A stretch of DNA of 64,000 nucleotides from an uncultured Allomuricauda sp. (lineage in GTDB: Bacteria > Bacteroidota > Bacteroidia > Flavobacteriales > Flavobacteriaceae), in NCBI RefSeq assembly GCF_947499695.1, contig NZ_CANMPQ010000001.1, positions 310,001-374,000 of the forward strand, written 5' to 3'. Each line of letters opens with the position of its first letter. Position 1 is the first letter of the stretch. A program made the position numbers and the translations under genes. Below are positions 27,848-37,017 of the stretch, piece after piece. Under the pieces are notes generated by a model, which searched no databases, was not told where the DNA came from, and was given only the letters and a program-made list of their open reading frames with translations.

Positions 27848-28969
27848 ATGTTGAAAAAAAACCTTATTGTTTTTGGAACGAGACCAGAGGCCATTAAAAT
27901 GGCTCCACTTGTTAAGGCTTTTGGTAAGTCAAAAGAATTTGAAACTAAAGTCTGCGTCACAGCACAACATAGAGAAATGTTGGACCAAGTTTTGGAGTTT
28001 TTCGAGATCACTCCGGACTATGACCTTGATTTGATGAAACCAGGACAAAACCTTTATGGCTTAACAGCTTCAATTATAACAAGTTTGCAATCCGTTTTGG
28101 AATCTTTTAAACCAGATTTTGTATATGTTCATGGTGATACTACTACTACAATGGCGACAAGTATAGCTTCATTTTACTCAGGGGCTAGGGTATGTCATGT
28201 AGAAGCCGGCTTACGTACGTTTGATAAATGGGCTCCTTTCCCTGAAGAAATTAACAGGAGAATTACTGGGCATGTTGCCGACTATCATTTTGCACCAACC
28301 GAGACCTCAAATAATAATCTAAAAAAAGAAGGAGTTGTAGAAGAAACCATAACCATTACAGGTAATACTGTTATTGATGCTTTACACGAAAGTGTAAATC
28401 GAGTTAAAACGCTCAACTCTGCTGAATTAACCAAGCTAAAAGAAACGATTTCTGAAGATAAAAAAATCATCCTTGTCACTGGGCATAGAAGAGAAAACCA
28501 CGGGCAGGGCTTCATCAATATTTGTCAGGCACTAAAAGAGATTGCGGAGAAATTTGATGATGTAGAAATAGTCTATCCTGTTCACCTCAATCCTAAGGTG
28601 CAAAAGCCAGTATACGAATTGTTGGGTGATTTGGAGAATATTAAATTAATTGACCCGTTAGCTTATCCCGAATTTGTTTGGTTGATGAACGAGAGCCATA
28701 TTGTAATTACAGATAGTGGCGGAGTCCAAGAGGAAGCCCCCAGTTTAGGTAAACCGGTCTTAGTGATGAGGGATACTACGGAAAGACCTGAAGCTGTTGA
28801 AGCAGGAACAGTAATATTGGTAGGTACCGATAAACAAAAGATAGTTTCTGAAGCAATTAAGCTACTTACCGATGAAGATAAATATAAGACCATGAGCAAA
28901 TTACATAATCCCTATGGTGATGGTAATGCATGTGGACGCATAGTAGAATTCATGAAAAATAAAATATAG
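27848..28969 (+). CDS. wecB: UDP-N-acetylglucosamine 2-epimerase (non-hydrolysing)
   Basis: Interconverts UDP-GlcNAc and UDP-ManNAc. At 373 residues the length is standard. Signatures are [14 protein letters not shown] (residues 8-21), [31 protein letters not shown] and [28 protein letters not shown] (acidic and His/Glu residues of the UDP site). It overlaps the next gene, the ManNAc dehydrogenase, by one base (TAGTG), a classical wecB-wecC pair. It is distinct from the CapG-type 2-epimerase at 34560-35693. Confidence 0.95.
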   Translation: MLKKNLIVFGTRPEAIKMAPLVKAFGKSKEFETKVCVTAQHREMLDQVLEFFEITPDYDLDLMKPGQNLYGLTASIITSLQSVLESFKPDFVYVHGDTTTTMATSIASFYSGARVCHVEAGLRTFDKWAPFPEEINRRITGHVADYHFAPTETSNNNLKKEGVVEETITITGNTVIDALHESVNRVKTLNSAELTKLKETISEDKKIILVTGHRRENHGQGFINICQALKEIAEKFDDVEIVYPVHLNPKVQKPVYELLGDLENIKLIDPLAYPEFVWLMNESHIVITDSGGVQEEAPSLGKPVLVMRDTTERPEAVEAGTVILVGTDKQKIVSEAIKLLTDEDKYKTMSKLHNPYGDGNACGRIVEFMKNKI

Positions 28970-30183
28970 TGTCACAAAAAAAAGTTACAATGATGGGTTT
29001 GGGCTATATCGGCCTACCCACAGCGGCATTGATTGCTGGGAATAAAACTGAAGTTAATGGGGTTGATGTTAATCCAAGGGTTGTAGAGACCATTAATAGG
29101 GGTGAGGTACACATTGTAGAACCTGATTTAGATAAAGCTGTTGCTAAAGCTGTAAAAGAAGGCTTTTTGTATGCAAGCCTTGAACCAAAAGAAGGAGATA
29201 CCTATCTAATTGTAGTACCGACTCCCTTTAAGGAAAAAAATGAACCGGATATTTCTTATGTTGAAGCCGCTACCAAAGCTATTTTACCCTTTTTAAAAGA
29301 AGGGGATTTATATATCATAGAATCTACTTCTCCTATAGGAACAACGGAAAAAATGGAACATTTCATTTTTACCGCTCGCCCTGAACTTAAGGGGAAGATA
29401 TTCATGGCTTACTGCCCGGAGAGAGTACTCCCTGGTAACGTTATGCACGAACTTGTGCATAATGACCGTGTTATTGGGGGTATAGATGAAACATCTACAC
29501 AAAAGGCAATCGATTTTTATTCAAAATATGTAAAAGGAAGTTTACATCCAACTAATGCGCGTACCGCTGAAATGTGCAAACTGGTTGAAAACTCATCTAG
29601 AGATGTGCAGATTGCTTTTGCAAACGAACTTTCCCTAATTTGTGATAAAGCGGATATTAACGTATGGGAATTGATCAAGTTAGCCAATAAACACCCCAGA
29701 GTTAATATTCTGCAACCTGGTTGTGGAGTAGGAGGGCATTGTATTGCGGTTGACCCTTATTTTATTGTATCTGATTATCCCATGGAATCAAAGATTATTG
29801 GTACTGCAAGGGAAATTAACAATTACAAATCTTTTTGGTGTGCTGAAAAAGTACAAAATGAAAAATTGAAGTTTGAGCTGGAACATGGATACAAGCCAAA
29901 GGTTGCTTTAATGGGGCTTGCGTTCAAGCCTAATATTGATGATTTAAGGGAATCACCAGCTAAATATATTGTTCAGAAGGTATTGCAAAACGCAAATAAT
30001 GATGAATACTTTATAGTGGAACCAAACATTGATAGCCACAATGTTTTTAAAATCACAGATTATAGAACTGCGTTTGAAAAAGCTGATATAGTTGTTTATT
30101 TGGTTGCACATGATGAATTTAAAGAATTATCAAATGATACCACTAAAAAGATTATAGATTTCTGTGGTATCCTTGAAAAATAG
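28969..30183 (+). CDS. wecC: UDP-N-acetyl-D-mannosamine dehydrogenase
   Basis: Oxidises UDP-ManNAc to UDP-ManNAcA with NAD. It has 404 residues with a GTG start sharing its G with the wecB stop. The Rossmann loop is MGLGYIGLPTAALIA. VVPTPFKE, YCPERVLPGN, NSSRDVQIAFANELSLIC and the catalytic Cys in GCGVGGHCIAVDP are all present, as is GLAFKPNIDDLRESPA in the C-terminal domain. It is of the WecC rather than the Ugd type (compare the gene at 39320). Confidence 0.95.
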   Translation: MSQKKVTMMGLGYIGLPTAALIAGNKTEVNGVDVNPRVVETINRGEVHIVEPDLDKAVAKAVKEGFLYASLEPKEGDTYLIVVPTPFKEKNEPDISYVEAATKAILPFLKEGDLYIIESTSPIGTTEKMEHFIFTARPELKGKIFMAYCPERVLPGNVMHELVHNDRVIGGIDETSTQKAIDFYSKYVKGSLHPTNARTAEMCKLVENSSRDVQIAFANELSLICDKADINVWELIKLANKHPRVNILQPGCGVGGHCIAVDPYFIVSDYPMESKIIGTAREINNYKSFWCAEKVQNEKLKFELEHGYKPKVALMGLAFKPNIDDLRESPAKYIVQKVLQNANNDEYFIVEPNIDSHNVFKITDYRTAFEKADIVVYLVAHDEFKELSNDTTKKIIDFCGILEK

Positions 30184-30200
30184 GACGAACTCTAGATAAT

Positions 30201-31277
30201 ATGGCCAAAAAAGTTCTTTTTGTAACTTATAAACTACAAAGTTATAGAATACCAATTTTAGATATAGTCGGTAGAGATTCGAATATTGACCTTACGGTAC
30301 TTCACTCATCAAAAAAATCTGATTATAGCGGAGGGCATTTTGAAGAAAAAATTATTTCATTTAAAAAAACTGGAAACTTCACTTCTTATAATAAAGAATT
30401 TACAAACCTAATCGATGAATTTGACGTTATAGTTTGCATGTTTTATTTGTTCAACCTTTCTTTTTTAAAGTTAGCGCTAAAGAGAAACAGAAAGATAAAA
30501 TTGATTTTTTGGGGTATTGGAGTACGCGCCTCATATAACTCGACATTCGATGCTCCAACAATAATGAATAATATTCGATATTTTTTAGCGAGACGCAGTG
30601 ATGCAATGCTGTTCTATTCAGATTATGCACGGGATAAGTACATTAAGAAAGGATTAAACGAGAAAAAGCTCTTCGTTATGAATAATACTGTCGAGGTATT
30701 GAATTCTGAACAAAACACTGCCAGCAAGGATAAAATCATATTTATAGGGTCTTTGTATAAACAAAAGAAAATATTTGAGTTGTTGGAATCGTACAGAGAA
30801 GCTGTTAATGGGTTTGATAAAAAACCTTACGAACTTCACATTGTAGGGGGGGGACAAGAGTTTGAAACGATACAAGATTGGATTAAGGCCAATAAACTAA
30901 GTCAATACATAAAACTGCACGGGGCCGTATTTGAAGAGGAAAAACTGAGTAAGCTTTTTTCCACCGCGTATGCATGTATTTCTCCAGGTCAGGCAGGTTT
31001 GTCAGTGCTCAAGAGTTTTGGTTATGGAGTTGCCTTTATCACTCATGAGAATGCAATTACTGGAGGGGAAAGGTTAAATATAGTAAATGGGAAGAATGGG
31101 CTTTTGTTCAGTGATTTTTTAGAACTCCCAGAAATAATCATGGATATTTTTAAAAATCCAGAAGACTTTGTTGCTATGGGGAAGAATGCCAAACTATTTT
31201 ACAATACAAATAGAACCCCACAAATTATGGCAAATGGATTTATTGATGCCGTAGATTATGTAACTACAAAAGCTTAA
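30201..31277 (+). CDS. Family 4 glycosyltransferase
   Basis: GT-B fold transferase of 358 residues. The N-terminal domain starts KVLFVTYKLQSYRIPIL. The C-terminal domain has IIFIGSLYKQKKIFELL, a glycine-rich IVGGGQEFETIQ and the nucleotide-sugar region ISPGQAGLSVLKSFGYGVAFITHENAITGGE, where the usual E-x7-E is poorly conserved. It sits 17 bp after wecC and 20 bp before an acetyltransferase gene in the same operon. The transferred sugar is unknown. Confidence 0.82.
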   Translation: MAKKVLFVTYKLQSYRIPILDIVGRDSNIDLTVLHSSKKSDYSGGHFEEKIISFKKTGNFTSYNKEFTNLIDEFDVIVCMFYLFNLSFLKLALKRNRKIKLIFWGIGVRASYNSTFDAPTIMNNIRYFLARRSDAMLFYSDYARDKYIKKGLNEKKLFVMNNTVEVLNSEQNTASKDKIIFIGSLYKQKKIFELLESYREAVNGFDKKPYELHIVGGGQEFETIQDWIKANKLSQYIKLHGAVFEEEKLSKLFSTAYACISPGQAGLSVLKSFGYGVAFITHENAITGGERLNIVNGKNGLLFSDFLELPEIIMDIFKNPEDFVAMGKNAKLFYNTNRTPQIMANGFIDAVDYVTTKA

Positions 31278-31297
31278 AATTTAAAAAAAACTTCACG

Positions 31298-31939
31298 ATG
31301 AAAGCTTACATAAAATCATTTTTTTCCTTGCGCAAAGTAAAATACCCATTGGTTTCTATCTTTTCATTTTGGACCAGAAATTGTGAGTTTCAAAAATCTT
31401 CTGAAATAAGAAGTTTTGCAGTCCTCAATAATTCTAGGATAGGAGCATATACCAGGATAAACTCCAATTGTAAATTAGTTTTGACCGTGGTTGGCAATTT
31501 TAGTGCAATTGGTAAAGGCTCAATACTTGGGTTTGGTAGACATCCGTTAAATTATGTTTCAACACATTCGATTTTCTATAAAAAAAATCGAATGCGAAAT
31601 GATTGGATAACGCCAATAGAGTTTAAAACCAATCTTCCTATTAAAATAGGAAATGATGTTTGGATCGGAAGAGATGCAAAGATTATGGATGGGGTCACGG
31701 TGGGTGATGGTTCGGTAATTGCTACCGGATCTATTGTAACAAAAGATGTTCCTCCATATGCAATAGTTGGTGGGGTACCAGCTAAGGTCATTAAATATAG
31801 ATTTGATGAAGAAACTATTGAAAAGTTGTTGAAGCTTAAATGGTGGGACTTTTCTGAAGAAAAGATTCTCCAAAACAAGAACTTTTTTAATGAAAAAGAT
31901 ATTACGGCAGAAAAAATATCTGAATATTTCAACATCTAA
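31298..31939 (+). CDS. CatB-type hexapeptide O-acetyltransferase
   Basis: Protein of 213 residues with hexapeptide repeats (SRIGAYTRINSNC, VGNFSAIGKGSILGFG) and the acetyltransferase His in FGRHPLNYVSTHSIFY. KIGNDVWIGRDAKIMDGVTVGDG and IVGGVPAKVIKYRF follow, then LKWWDFSEEK. It resembles the gene at 23811-24521 but is shorter and differs in the N-terminal third, so the two probably modify different sugars or positions. An 11-bp perfect inverted repeat lies inside the gene at 31565-31594. Confidence 0.85.
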   Translation: MKAYIKSFFSLRKVKYPLVSIFSFWTRNCEFQKSSEIRSFAVLNNSRIGAYTRINSNCKLVLTVVGNFSAIGKGSILGFGRHPLNYVSTHSIFYKKNRMRNDWITPIEFKTNLPIKIGNDVWIGRDAKIMDGVTVGDGSVIATGSIVTKDVPPYAIVGGVPAKVIKYRFDEETIEKLLKLKWWDFSEEKILQNKNFFNEKDITAEKISEYFNI

Positions 31940-31959
31940 TAAACAAAAAATATAGTAAT

Positions 31960-32964
31960 ATGTTTACTGGAAAAACACTATTAATAACAGGAGGAACGGG
32001 GTCATTCGGGAATGCTGTTTTAGATCGTTTCTTGCAAACTGATATCGGCGAAATACGCATTTTTAGCAGAGATGAGAAAAAGCAAGACGATATGCGGAAC
32101 CGCTTGAAAAATCCGAAAATAAAATTCTACATAGGAGATGTAAGGGATTATAATAGCATTCACCATGCTATGCATGGTGTGGACTATGTTTTTCATGCAG
32201 CTGCATTAAAACAAGTGCCATCATGCGAATTTTTTCCCATTGAGGCTGCAAAAACAAATGTTTTTGGAACTCAAAATACAATCGATGCCGCAGTGACCAA
32301 TAAAGTAGATAAGATTATTTGCTTGAGTACAGATAAGGCAGCATATCCTATCAATGCTATGGGTATTAGCAAAGCTTTAATGGAAAAAGTTGCAGTTGCA
32401 GCTTCACGTAATATCCCAGAAGATTCGACCACTGTTTGTCTTACAAGATATGGTAACGTAATGGCATCAAGAGGTTCTGTGATTCCTTTGTTTGTAGATC
32501 AAATTAAAGAGGGGAATCCACTAACAGTTACTGACCCAAATATGACCAGATTTCTAATGTCTTTAGAAGATGCGGTAGATTTAGTATTATTTGCCTTTGA
32601 ACATGGTAATCAAGGCGATCTTTTTGTAAATAAGGCACCCGCAAGCACAATTGGTGATTTGGCAAAGGCGGTAAAGCAAATTTTTAAGTCAGAAAATGAC
32701 ATAAAAGTAATTGGAACCCGGCACGGAGAGAAATTATATGAAACCCTTTGTACTAGGGAAGAAATGCAAAAAGCTCAAGATATGGGAGACTTTTATAGAA
32801 TTCCTGCGGATAATAGAGACTTGAACTATAGTAGATATTTTTCAGAAGGTGAGCGAGATATTAGCAAAATTGAAGATTACCATTCACACAATACAAAACA
32901 TTTAAATGGAGATGAACTTCAAAAGACACTTTTAAGGCTGGACTTTATCAAGGAAAATCTTTAA
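31960..32964 (+). CDS. capE: UDP-GlcNAc 4,6-dehydratase/5-epimerase (CapE)
   Basis: First enzyme of UDP-N-acetyl-L-fucosamine synthesis, acting on UDP-GlcNAc. It has 334 residues with the SDR loop TGGTGSFGNAVLDRF, AALKQVPSCEFFPIEA and the modified active site CLSTDKAAYPINAMGISKALME, where a Met replaces the common Tyr before the Lys, as in the FlaA1/CapE group. TRYGNVMASRGSVIP and the RHGEKLYETL tail fit CapE. Its stop overlaps the next start (TAATGA). The order capE, cupin epimerase, capF, capG supports the pathway. Confidence 0.92.
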   Translation: MFTGKTLLITGGTGSFGNAVLDRFLQTDIGEIRIFSRDEKKQDDMRNRLKNPKIKFYIGDVRDYNSIHHAMHGVDYVFHAAALKQVPSCEFFPIEAAKTNVFGTQNTIDAAVTNKVDKIICLSTDKAAYPINAMGISKALMEKVAVAASRNIPEDSTTVCLTRYGNVMASRGSVIPLFVDQIKEGNPLTVTDPNMTRFLMSLEDAVDLVLFAFEHGNQGDLFVNKAPASTIGDLAKAVKQIFKSENDIKVIGTRHGEKLYETLCTREEMQKAQDMGDFYRIPADNRDLNYSRYFSEGERDISKIEDYHSHNTKHLNGDELQKTLLRLDFIKENL

Positions 32965-33392
32965 TGACTGATGACTATATAATAGAAGGAGAAGTATTTG
33001 AGGACGAAAGGGGAAAATTACGTTTTGTTAACCGTTTCGATATGTCCGAAATTGTTAGGTTTTATGAAATTGCTCCAAAAAATGAACAAATAATACGAGC
33101 TTGGCAAGGACATGAATTTGAGAAAAAATGGTTCTACTGTTTATCAGGTTCTTTTATATGTAATATTATAAATATTGACAGTTTTGATAATCCCTCAGAT
33201 GAGTTAATCCCAAAAAGGGTTGAACTCAACTCAGAGAACCCTCAAATATTGGAAGTGCCCAATGGTTTTGCTACAGGGATTAAGGCTTCTTCCAAAGATG
33301 CTAGATTACAGGTATTTTCAAACTTTGGATTGAAAGAGTCAAAAGAGGATGATTATAGATATCCTTTAGAAAAATGGCAAGCTGAATGGTAA
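32964..33392 (+). CDS. Cupin-type sugar epimerase/isomerase (WxcM/RmlC-like)
   Basis: Small protein of 142 residues with a single cupin fold. It starts DDYIIEGEVFEDERGKLRFVNRFDM. IRAWQGHEFEKKWFYCLSGSF carries the His and Lys/Tyr positions of the barrel, and LEVPNGFATGIKASS resembles the RmlC product-binding strand. It is encoded between capE and capF with overlap to the former, so it probably acts on a 4-keto intermediate of the UDP-L-FucNAc route. CapE and CapF alone are usually enough, so its job here is uncertain: it may assist the 3-epimerisation or divert the intermediate to another sugar. Confidence 0.7.
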   Translation: MTDDYIIEGEVFEDERGKLRFVNRFDMSEIVRFYEIAPKNEQIIRAWQGHEFEKKWFYCLSGSFICNIINIDSFDNPSDELIPKRVELNSENPQILEVPNGFATGIKASSKDARLQVFSNFGLKESKEDDYRYPLEKWQAEW

Positions 33393-33396
33393 TAAA

Positions 33397-34539
33397 ATGA
33401 AAAAGCATAAAATAGGAATAACAGGTCAAGCAGGTTTTGTTGGAAGCCATTTATATACAACTTTGTCGCTACGTGAAGATGTTGAGCTAGTTCCGTTTGA
33501 ACGTTCTTTTTTTGAAAGTCCTGAGCAATTGGGTCAATTTGCTTCAGAATGTGATACTATTGTGCATTTGGCGGCAATGAATAGACATGAAAACCCAAAT
33601 GTTATTTATAATACCAATATAAAACTGGTTGAACATCTTATTGCGGCTTGTGAGGAAGCGGGTTCAACACCACATATTATATTTTCATCATCATCGCAAG
33701 AAATAAAAGACAATCTTTACGGAAATTCAAAAAAAGAGGGTAAAAAAAGGTTTATAGCCTGGAGCAAAAAGTGTGGCGGTAGATTTACATCATTGACCAT
33801 ACCAAATGTTTTTGGACCTTTTGGCAGGCCAAACTATAATTCCGTTGTATCCACGTTCTGTCATAAAGTGGCAAATGGTGAAGAACCCACAATAATTAAT
33901 GATGGTGATGTGGGGCTTATTTACATCAATGATTTAGTAAAGATTTTTATCAACACAGCTTTTGGGGAACAGGCAGTTACTAAACTTGATGAAAATAGTT
34001 TTGAAGTAAAGATTGAACCCAATCACTATGTAAAAGTCTCAAGAATACTGGAATTACTTAACCAGTTTAAATCTGATTATATAAAAAATGGTGTTTTTCC
34101 AAATATGAAAGATTATTTTGAAAAGTCATTGTTTAATACTTTCAGATGCTATATCCCAGAGTCTCATTATCCAGTTAAATATACTAAACATACAGATCCT
34201 AGAGGTAGTTTTGTTGAGATTGCGAGAACGGAAACTTCCGGACAATTCTCGTTTTCCACTACAGTGCCGGGCATAACACGGGGCAACCATTTTCATACCA
34301 GGAAAGCGGAGCGTTTTGCAGTTATAAAGGGTAAAGCCAGGATACAGCTCAGAAAAATAGGTACGGAACGTGTCATTAACTATGATCTCAATGGTGATGA
34401 ACCGGCCTATGTTGATATGCCAATATGGTATACACATAACATTACCAATACAGGAGATGAGGAACTAGTAACACTATTTTGGATAAATGAGCCTTATAAT
34501 CCAGAAGATGCTGACACTTATTTTGAAAACGTAGAATAA
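33397..34539 (+). CDS. capF: UDP-2-acetamido-2,6-dideoxy-hexulose reductase (CapF)
   Basis: Bifunctional enzyme of 380 residues. The N-terminal SDR reductase (about 1-245) has GITGQAGFVGSHLY and a YGNSKKEGKKRF active-site Tyr/Lys pair. The C-terminal cupin (about 255-380) has HTDPRGSFVEIART and ITRGNHFHTRKAERFAVIKG, whose histidines bind metal in CapF. It epimerises at C3 and reduces C4 to give UDP-N-acetyl-L-pneumosamine or 6-deoxy-talosamine, the substrate of CapG. It starts 4 bp after the cupin epimerase gene. Confidence 0.92.
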   Translation: MKKHKIGITGQAGFVGSHLYTTLSLREDVELVPFERSFFESPEQLGQFASECDTIVHLAAMNRHENPNVIYNTNIKLVEHLIAACEEAGSTPHIIFSSSSQEIKDNLYGNSKKEGKKRFIAWSKKCGGRFTSLTIPNVFGPFGRPNYNSVVSTFCHKVANGEEPTIINDGDVGLIYINDLVKIFINTAFGEQAVTKLDENSFEVKIEPNHYVKVSRILELLNQFKSDYIKNGVFPNMKDYFEKSLFNTFRCYIPESHYPVKYTKHTDPRGSFVEIARTETSGQFSFSTTVPGITRGNHFHTRKAERFAVIKGKARIQLRKIGTERVINYDLNGDEPAYVDMPIWYTHNITNTGDEELVTLFWINEPYNPEDADTYFENVE

Positions 34540-34559
34540 AAAACGAAAAAAAGAGACCA

Positions 34560-35693
34560 TTGAAAAGACTTAAAGTTTTAACCGTTGTTGGTACAAGACC
34601 AGAAATAATACGTCTTGCATGTGTTTTAAATGCATTGGACGCCAACGATGCCATAGAGCATACTTTGGTTCATACAGGACAGAATTATGATTATGAACTA
34701 AATGAAATATTTTTTGATGATTTTGGTATTCGTAAACCGGATTATTTTTTAAGTGCTGCAGGCAAAAATGCCACTGAAACAATAGGCAATATTTTAATTA
34801 AAATTGACCCTTTACTGGAAAAAATTGCTCCTGACGCGTTTCTTGTGTTAGGTGACACCAATTCTTGCCTCTGTGCAATTCCAGCAAAAAAACGTAAGAT
34901 TCCAGTGTTCCATATGGAGGCTGGCAACAGGTGTTTCGACCAAAGAGTGCCAGAAGAGACCAATAGGAAGATTGTGGACCACGTAGCGGACGTAAACCTT
35001 ACGTACAGTGATATTGCAAGGGAATACCTTTTACGTGAAGGACTGTCACCGGATAGGGTTATAAAGACGGGAAGCCCTATGTACGAGGTGCTTCATCAAT
35101 TTAAAGAAAAGATAGAAAACTCCAATGTTTTGAAGGATTTGGGGTTAAACAACGGAAAGTACTTTGTTGTTTCTTCCCATAGAGAAGAAAATATAAGCAA
35201 TCCCAATAATTTCAATGGATTGATAGAATCCCTTAACCGTATTGCAGAAACATATGACTATCCAGTAATCGTGTCTACACATCCGCGTACTCGTAATATG
35301 CTGGATTCTAAAAAAGTAAAAACGCATAAGAACGTAAAATTTTTAAAGCCTTTGGGCTTTTCCGACTACAATGCATTGCAACTAAATTCTTTTGCGGTGT
35401 TGTCAGATAGCGGAACAATTTCTGAGGAATCTTCTATTTTGAACTTTAGGGCCTTGAACATTCGCGAAGCGCACGAAAGGCCAGAAGCTATGGAGGAAGC
35501 ATCTGTTATGATGGTAGGTTTAAACCCCGAAAGAATATTGCAGGGACTAAAGGCTCTTGAAGTTCAGAGAAGAAGTCCTGAACGGAATTTTCGCGAAGTT
35601 GGTGATTATACGATGCCAAATGTGAGCGAAAAGGTGGTACGGATTATAATTTCCTATGTGGATTATATTAACCGGGTTGTATGGCAGAAGTAA
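34560..35693 (+). CDS. capG: UDP-N-acetyl-L-fucosamine synthase (CapG)
   Basis: Non-hydrolysing 2-epimerase of 377 residues, last step to UDP-L-FucNAc. A TTG start at 34560 begins the normal MKRLKVLTVVGTRPEIIRL. HTGQNYDYELNEIFF, LGDTNSCL, HMEAGNRCFDQRVPEETNRKIVDH and SDSGTISEESSIL are typical of the WbjD/CapG branch rather than WecB. Its end overlaps the following glycosyltransferase gene by 13 bp, which supports that enzyme using UDP-L-FucNAc. Confidence 0.92.
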   Translation: MKRLKVLTVVGTRPEIIRLACVLNALDANDAIEHTLVHTGQNYDYELNEIFFDDFGIRKPDYFLSAAGKNATETIGNILIKIDPLLEKIAPDAFLVLGDTNSCLCAIPAKKRKIPVFHMEAGNRCFDQRVPEETNRKIVDHVADVNLTYSDIAREYLLREGLSPDRVIKTGSPMYEVLHQFKEKIENSNVLKDLGLNNGKYFVVSSHREENISNPNNFNGLIESLNRIAETYDYPVIVSTHPRTRNMLDSKKVKTHKNVKFLKPLGFSDYNALQLNSFAVLSDSGTISEESSILNFRALNIREAHERPEAMEEASVMMVGLNPERILQGLKALEVQRRSPERNFREVGDYTMPNVSEKVVRIIISYVDYINRVVWQK

Positions 35694-36883
35694 AAAAAAT
35701 CATTTTTGTGGCCTTGGGCTTTCCTAATGTGGCCATACGCAGGTACCTTTATTCTAATTTGATGCATGAGTTCCGTAAAAATGGACACGATGTTTTTGTA
35801 ATAGCTGCTGATAATAATAGAAAAAAGTCAGAAATAGTTGAAGAAGGTGGAATTAAGATTCTTAGGGTTCCATCTTTGAAATTCTTTGGAACAAACAACA
35901 TAATTAAGGGGCTTTCCAATGTTTTGTTGCCCTACCTCTACAAAAGGGCTCTTATTAAGCATAAAATAGATTTGGATTTTGATCTTATTTTTATGCCTAC
36001 TCCGCCTATAACACTTATTGATGTGGGTTTTTGGCTAAAGAAAAAATCCAAAGGAAAATTGTATTTGATATTAAGGGATATTTTTCCACAAAATGCGGTG
36101 GATTTAAAGATGATGAAACCAAAAGGGTTTATCCATTCTTATTTCAGAAAGAAGGAGGTTAAATTATACACGGCATCAGATTTCATTGGCTGTATGTCAC
36201 CTGCTAATGTTGATTATATCAAAAAACATAATACATACTTAGATTTTAGCAAATTGCATTTATTGCCTAATTGGGCGGACATTCAAGAAATAAGCGAGGT
36301 AACTGAGACAGCAACTAAGGAGGATTACGGTCTTAAAGATAAGATAATAGCTATTTTTGGTGGAAATATGGGATTACCACAAAAAATGGAGAACATTATC
36401 GATTTGGCCAAAAATTGTCAAGAAATAGAGGATTTGGTTTTCTTCCTAGTGGGCAAGGGTACTGAGCAAAAGAAGATTGCACGGATGATAGATACCTTAA
36501 AACTAAAAAATGTAATTTTTAAGGAACATCTTCCAAAAAATGAATACAATGATATTCTTAGACTTTCAGATATTGGACTGATTTCCCTCAGCGAAGATTT
36601 TACCATCCCAAATTACCCTTCAAAAGTACTGGCCTATTATCAATTTAAAAAGCCGGTTTTGGCCTCGGTTGATGTAAACACTGATTTTGGCAAAATGCAA
36701 GAAGAAATAAAGTGTGGTTTTTGGTCAAAAGCAGGTGATGTCGAAGCATTGAAAAAGAATCTTTTAAAACTGTATAATAACAAAAAGTTAAGGGAGGAAC
36801 TCGGCCAGAATGGTTATGATTATATGATTAATAACCTAACACCTTCTCATGCCTATGATATTGCTTATAGCCATGTTCGATAA
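35681..36883 (+). CDS. Family 4 glycosyltransferase, WbuB-like (likely L-FucNAc transferase)
   Basis: GT-B enzyme of 400 residues. FMPTPPITLIDVGFWLKKKSKG, LYLILRDIFPQNAVDL, GCMSPANVDYIKKHN and LPNWADI in the N-terminal half are the WbuB signatures. IIAIFGGNMGLPQKMENI and ISLSEDFTIPNYPSKVLAYYQFKKPVLA form the C-terminal donor site. WbuB-type enzymes transfer L-FucNAc, and the 13-bp overlap with capG agrees. It is the last gene of the long same-strand run that begins at gmd. Confidence 0.87.
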   Translation: MAEVKKIIFVALGFPNVAIRRYLYSNLMHEFRKNGHDVFVIAADNNRKKSEIVEEGGIKILRVPSLKFFGTNNIIKGLSNVLLPYLYKRALIKHKIDLDFDLIFMPTPPITLIDVGFWLKKKSKGKLYLILRDIFPQNAVDLKMMKPKGFIHSYFRKKEVKLYTASDFIGCMSPANVDYIKKHNTYLDFSKLHLLPNWADIQEISEVTETATKEDYGLKDKIIAIFGGNMGLPQKMENIIDLAKNCQEIEDLVFFLVGKGTEQKKIARMIDTLKLKNVIFKEHLPKNEYNDILRLSDIGLISLSEDFTIPNYPSKVLAYYQFKKPVLASVDVNTDFGKMQEEIKCGFWSKAGDVEALKKNLLKLYNNKKLREELGQNGYDYMINNLTPSHAYDIAYSHVR

Positions 36884-37017
36884 GATTAGGAATCCATTCC
36901 TTCCTTTACTCAAGGTTATGGAAGAAAAAGAATCGGGATTTATAACCTGTAATCAACTTTCTCAATATTGAACTTTGTATACATTAAAAGCTGTTATTAA
37001 TTATTTAATTTGCTTAC

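Noticed and set aside
31559..31935. Two minus-strand frames of 104 and 119 codons inside the second acetyltransferase gene
   Set aside because: The plus-strand gene has clear hexapeptide and catalytic motifs; the minus frames have none.
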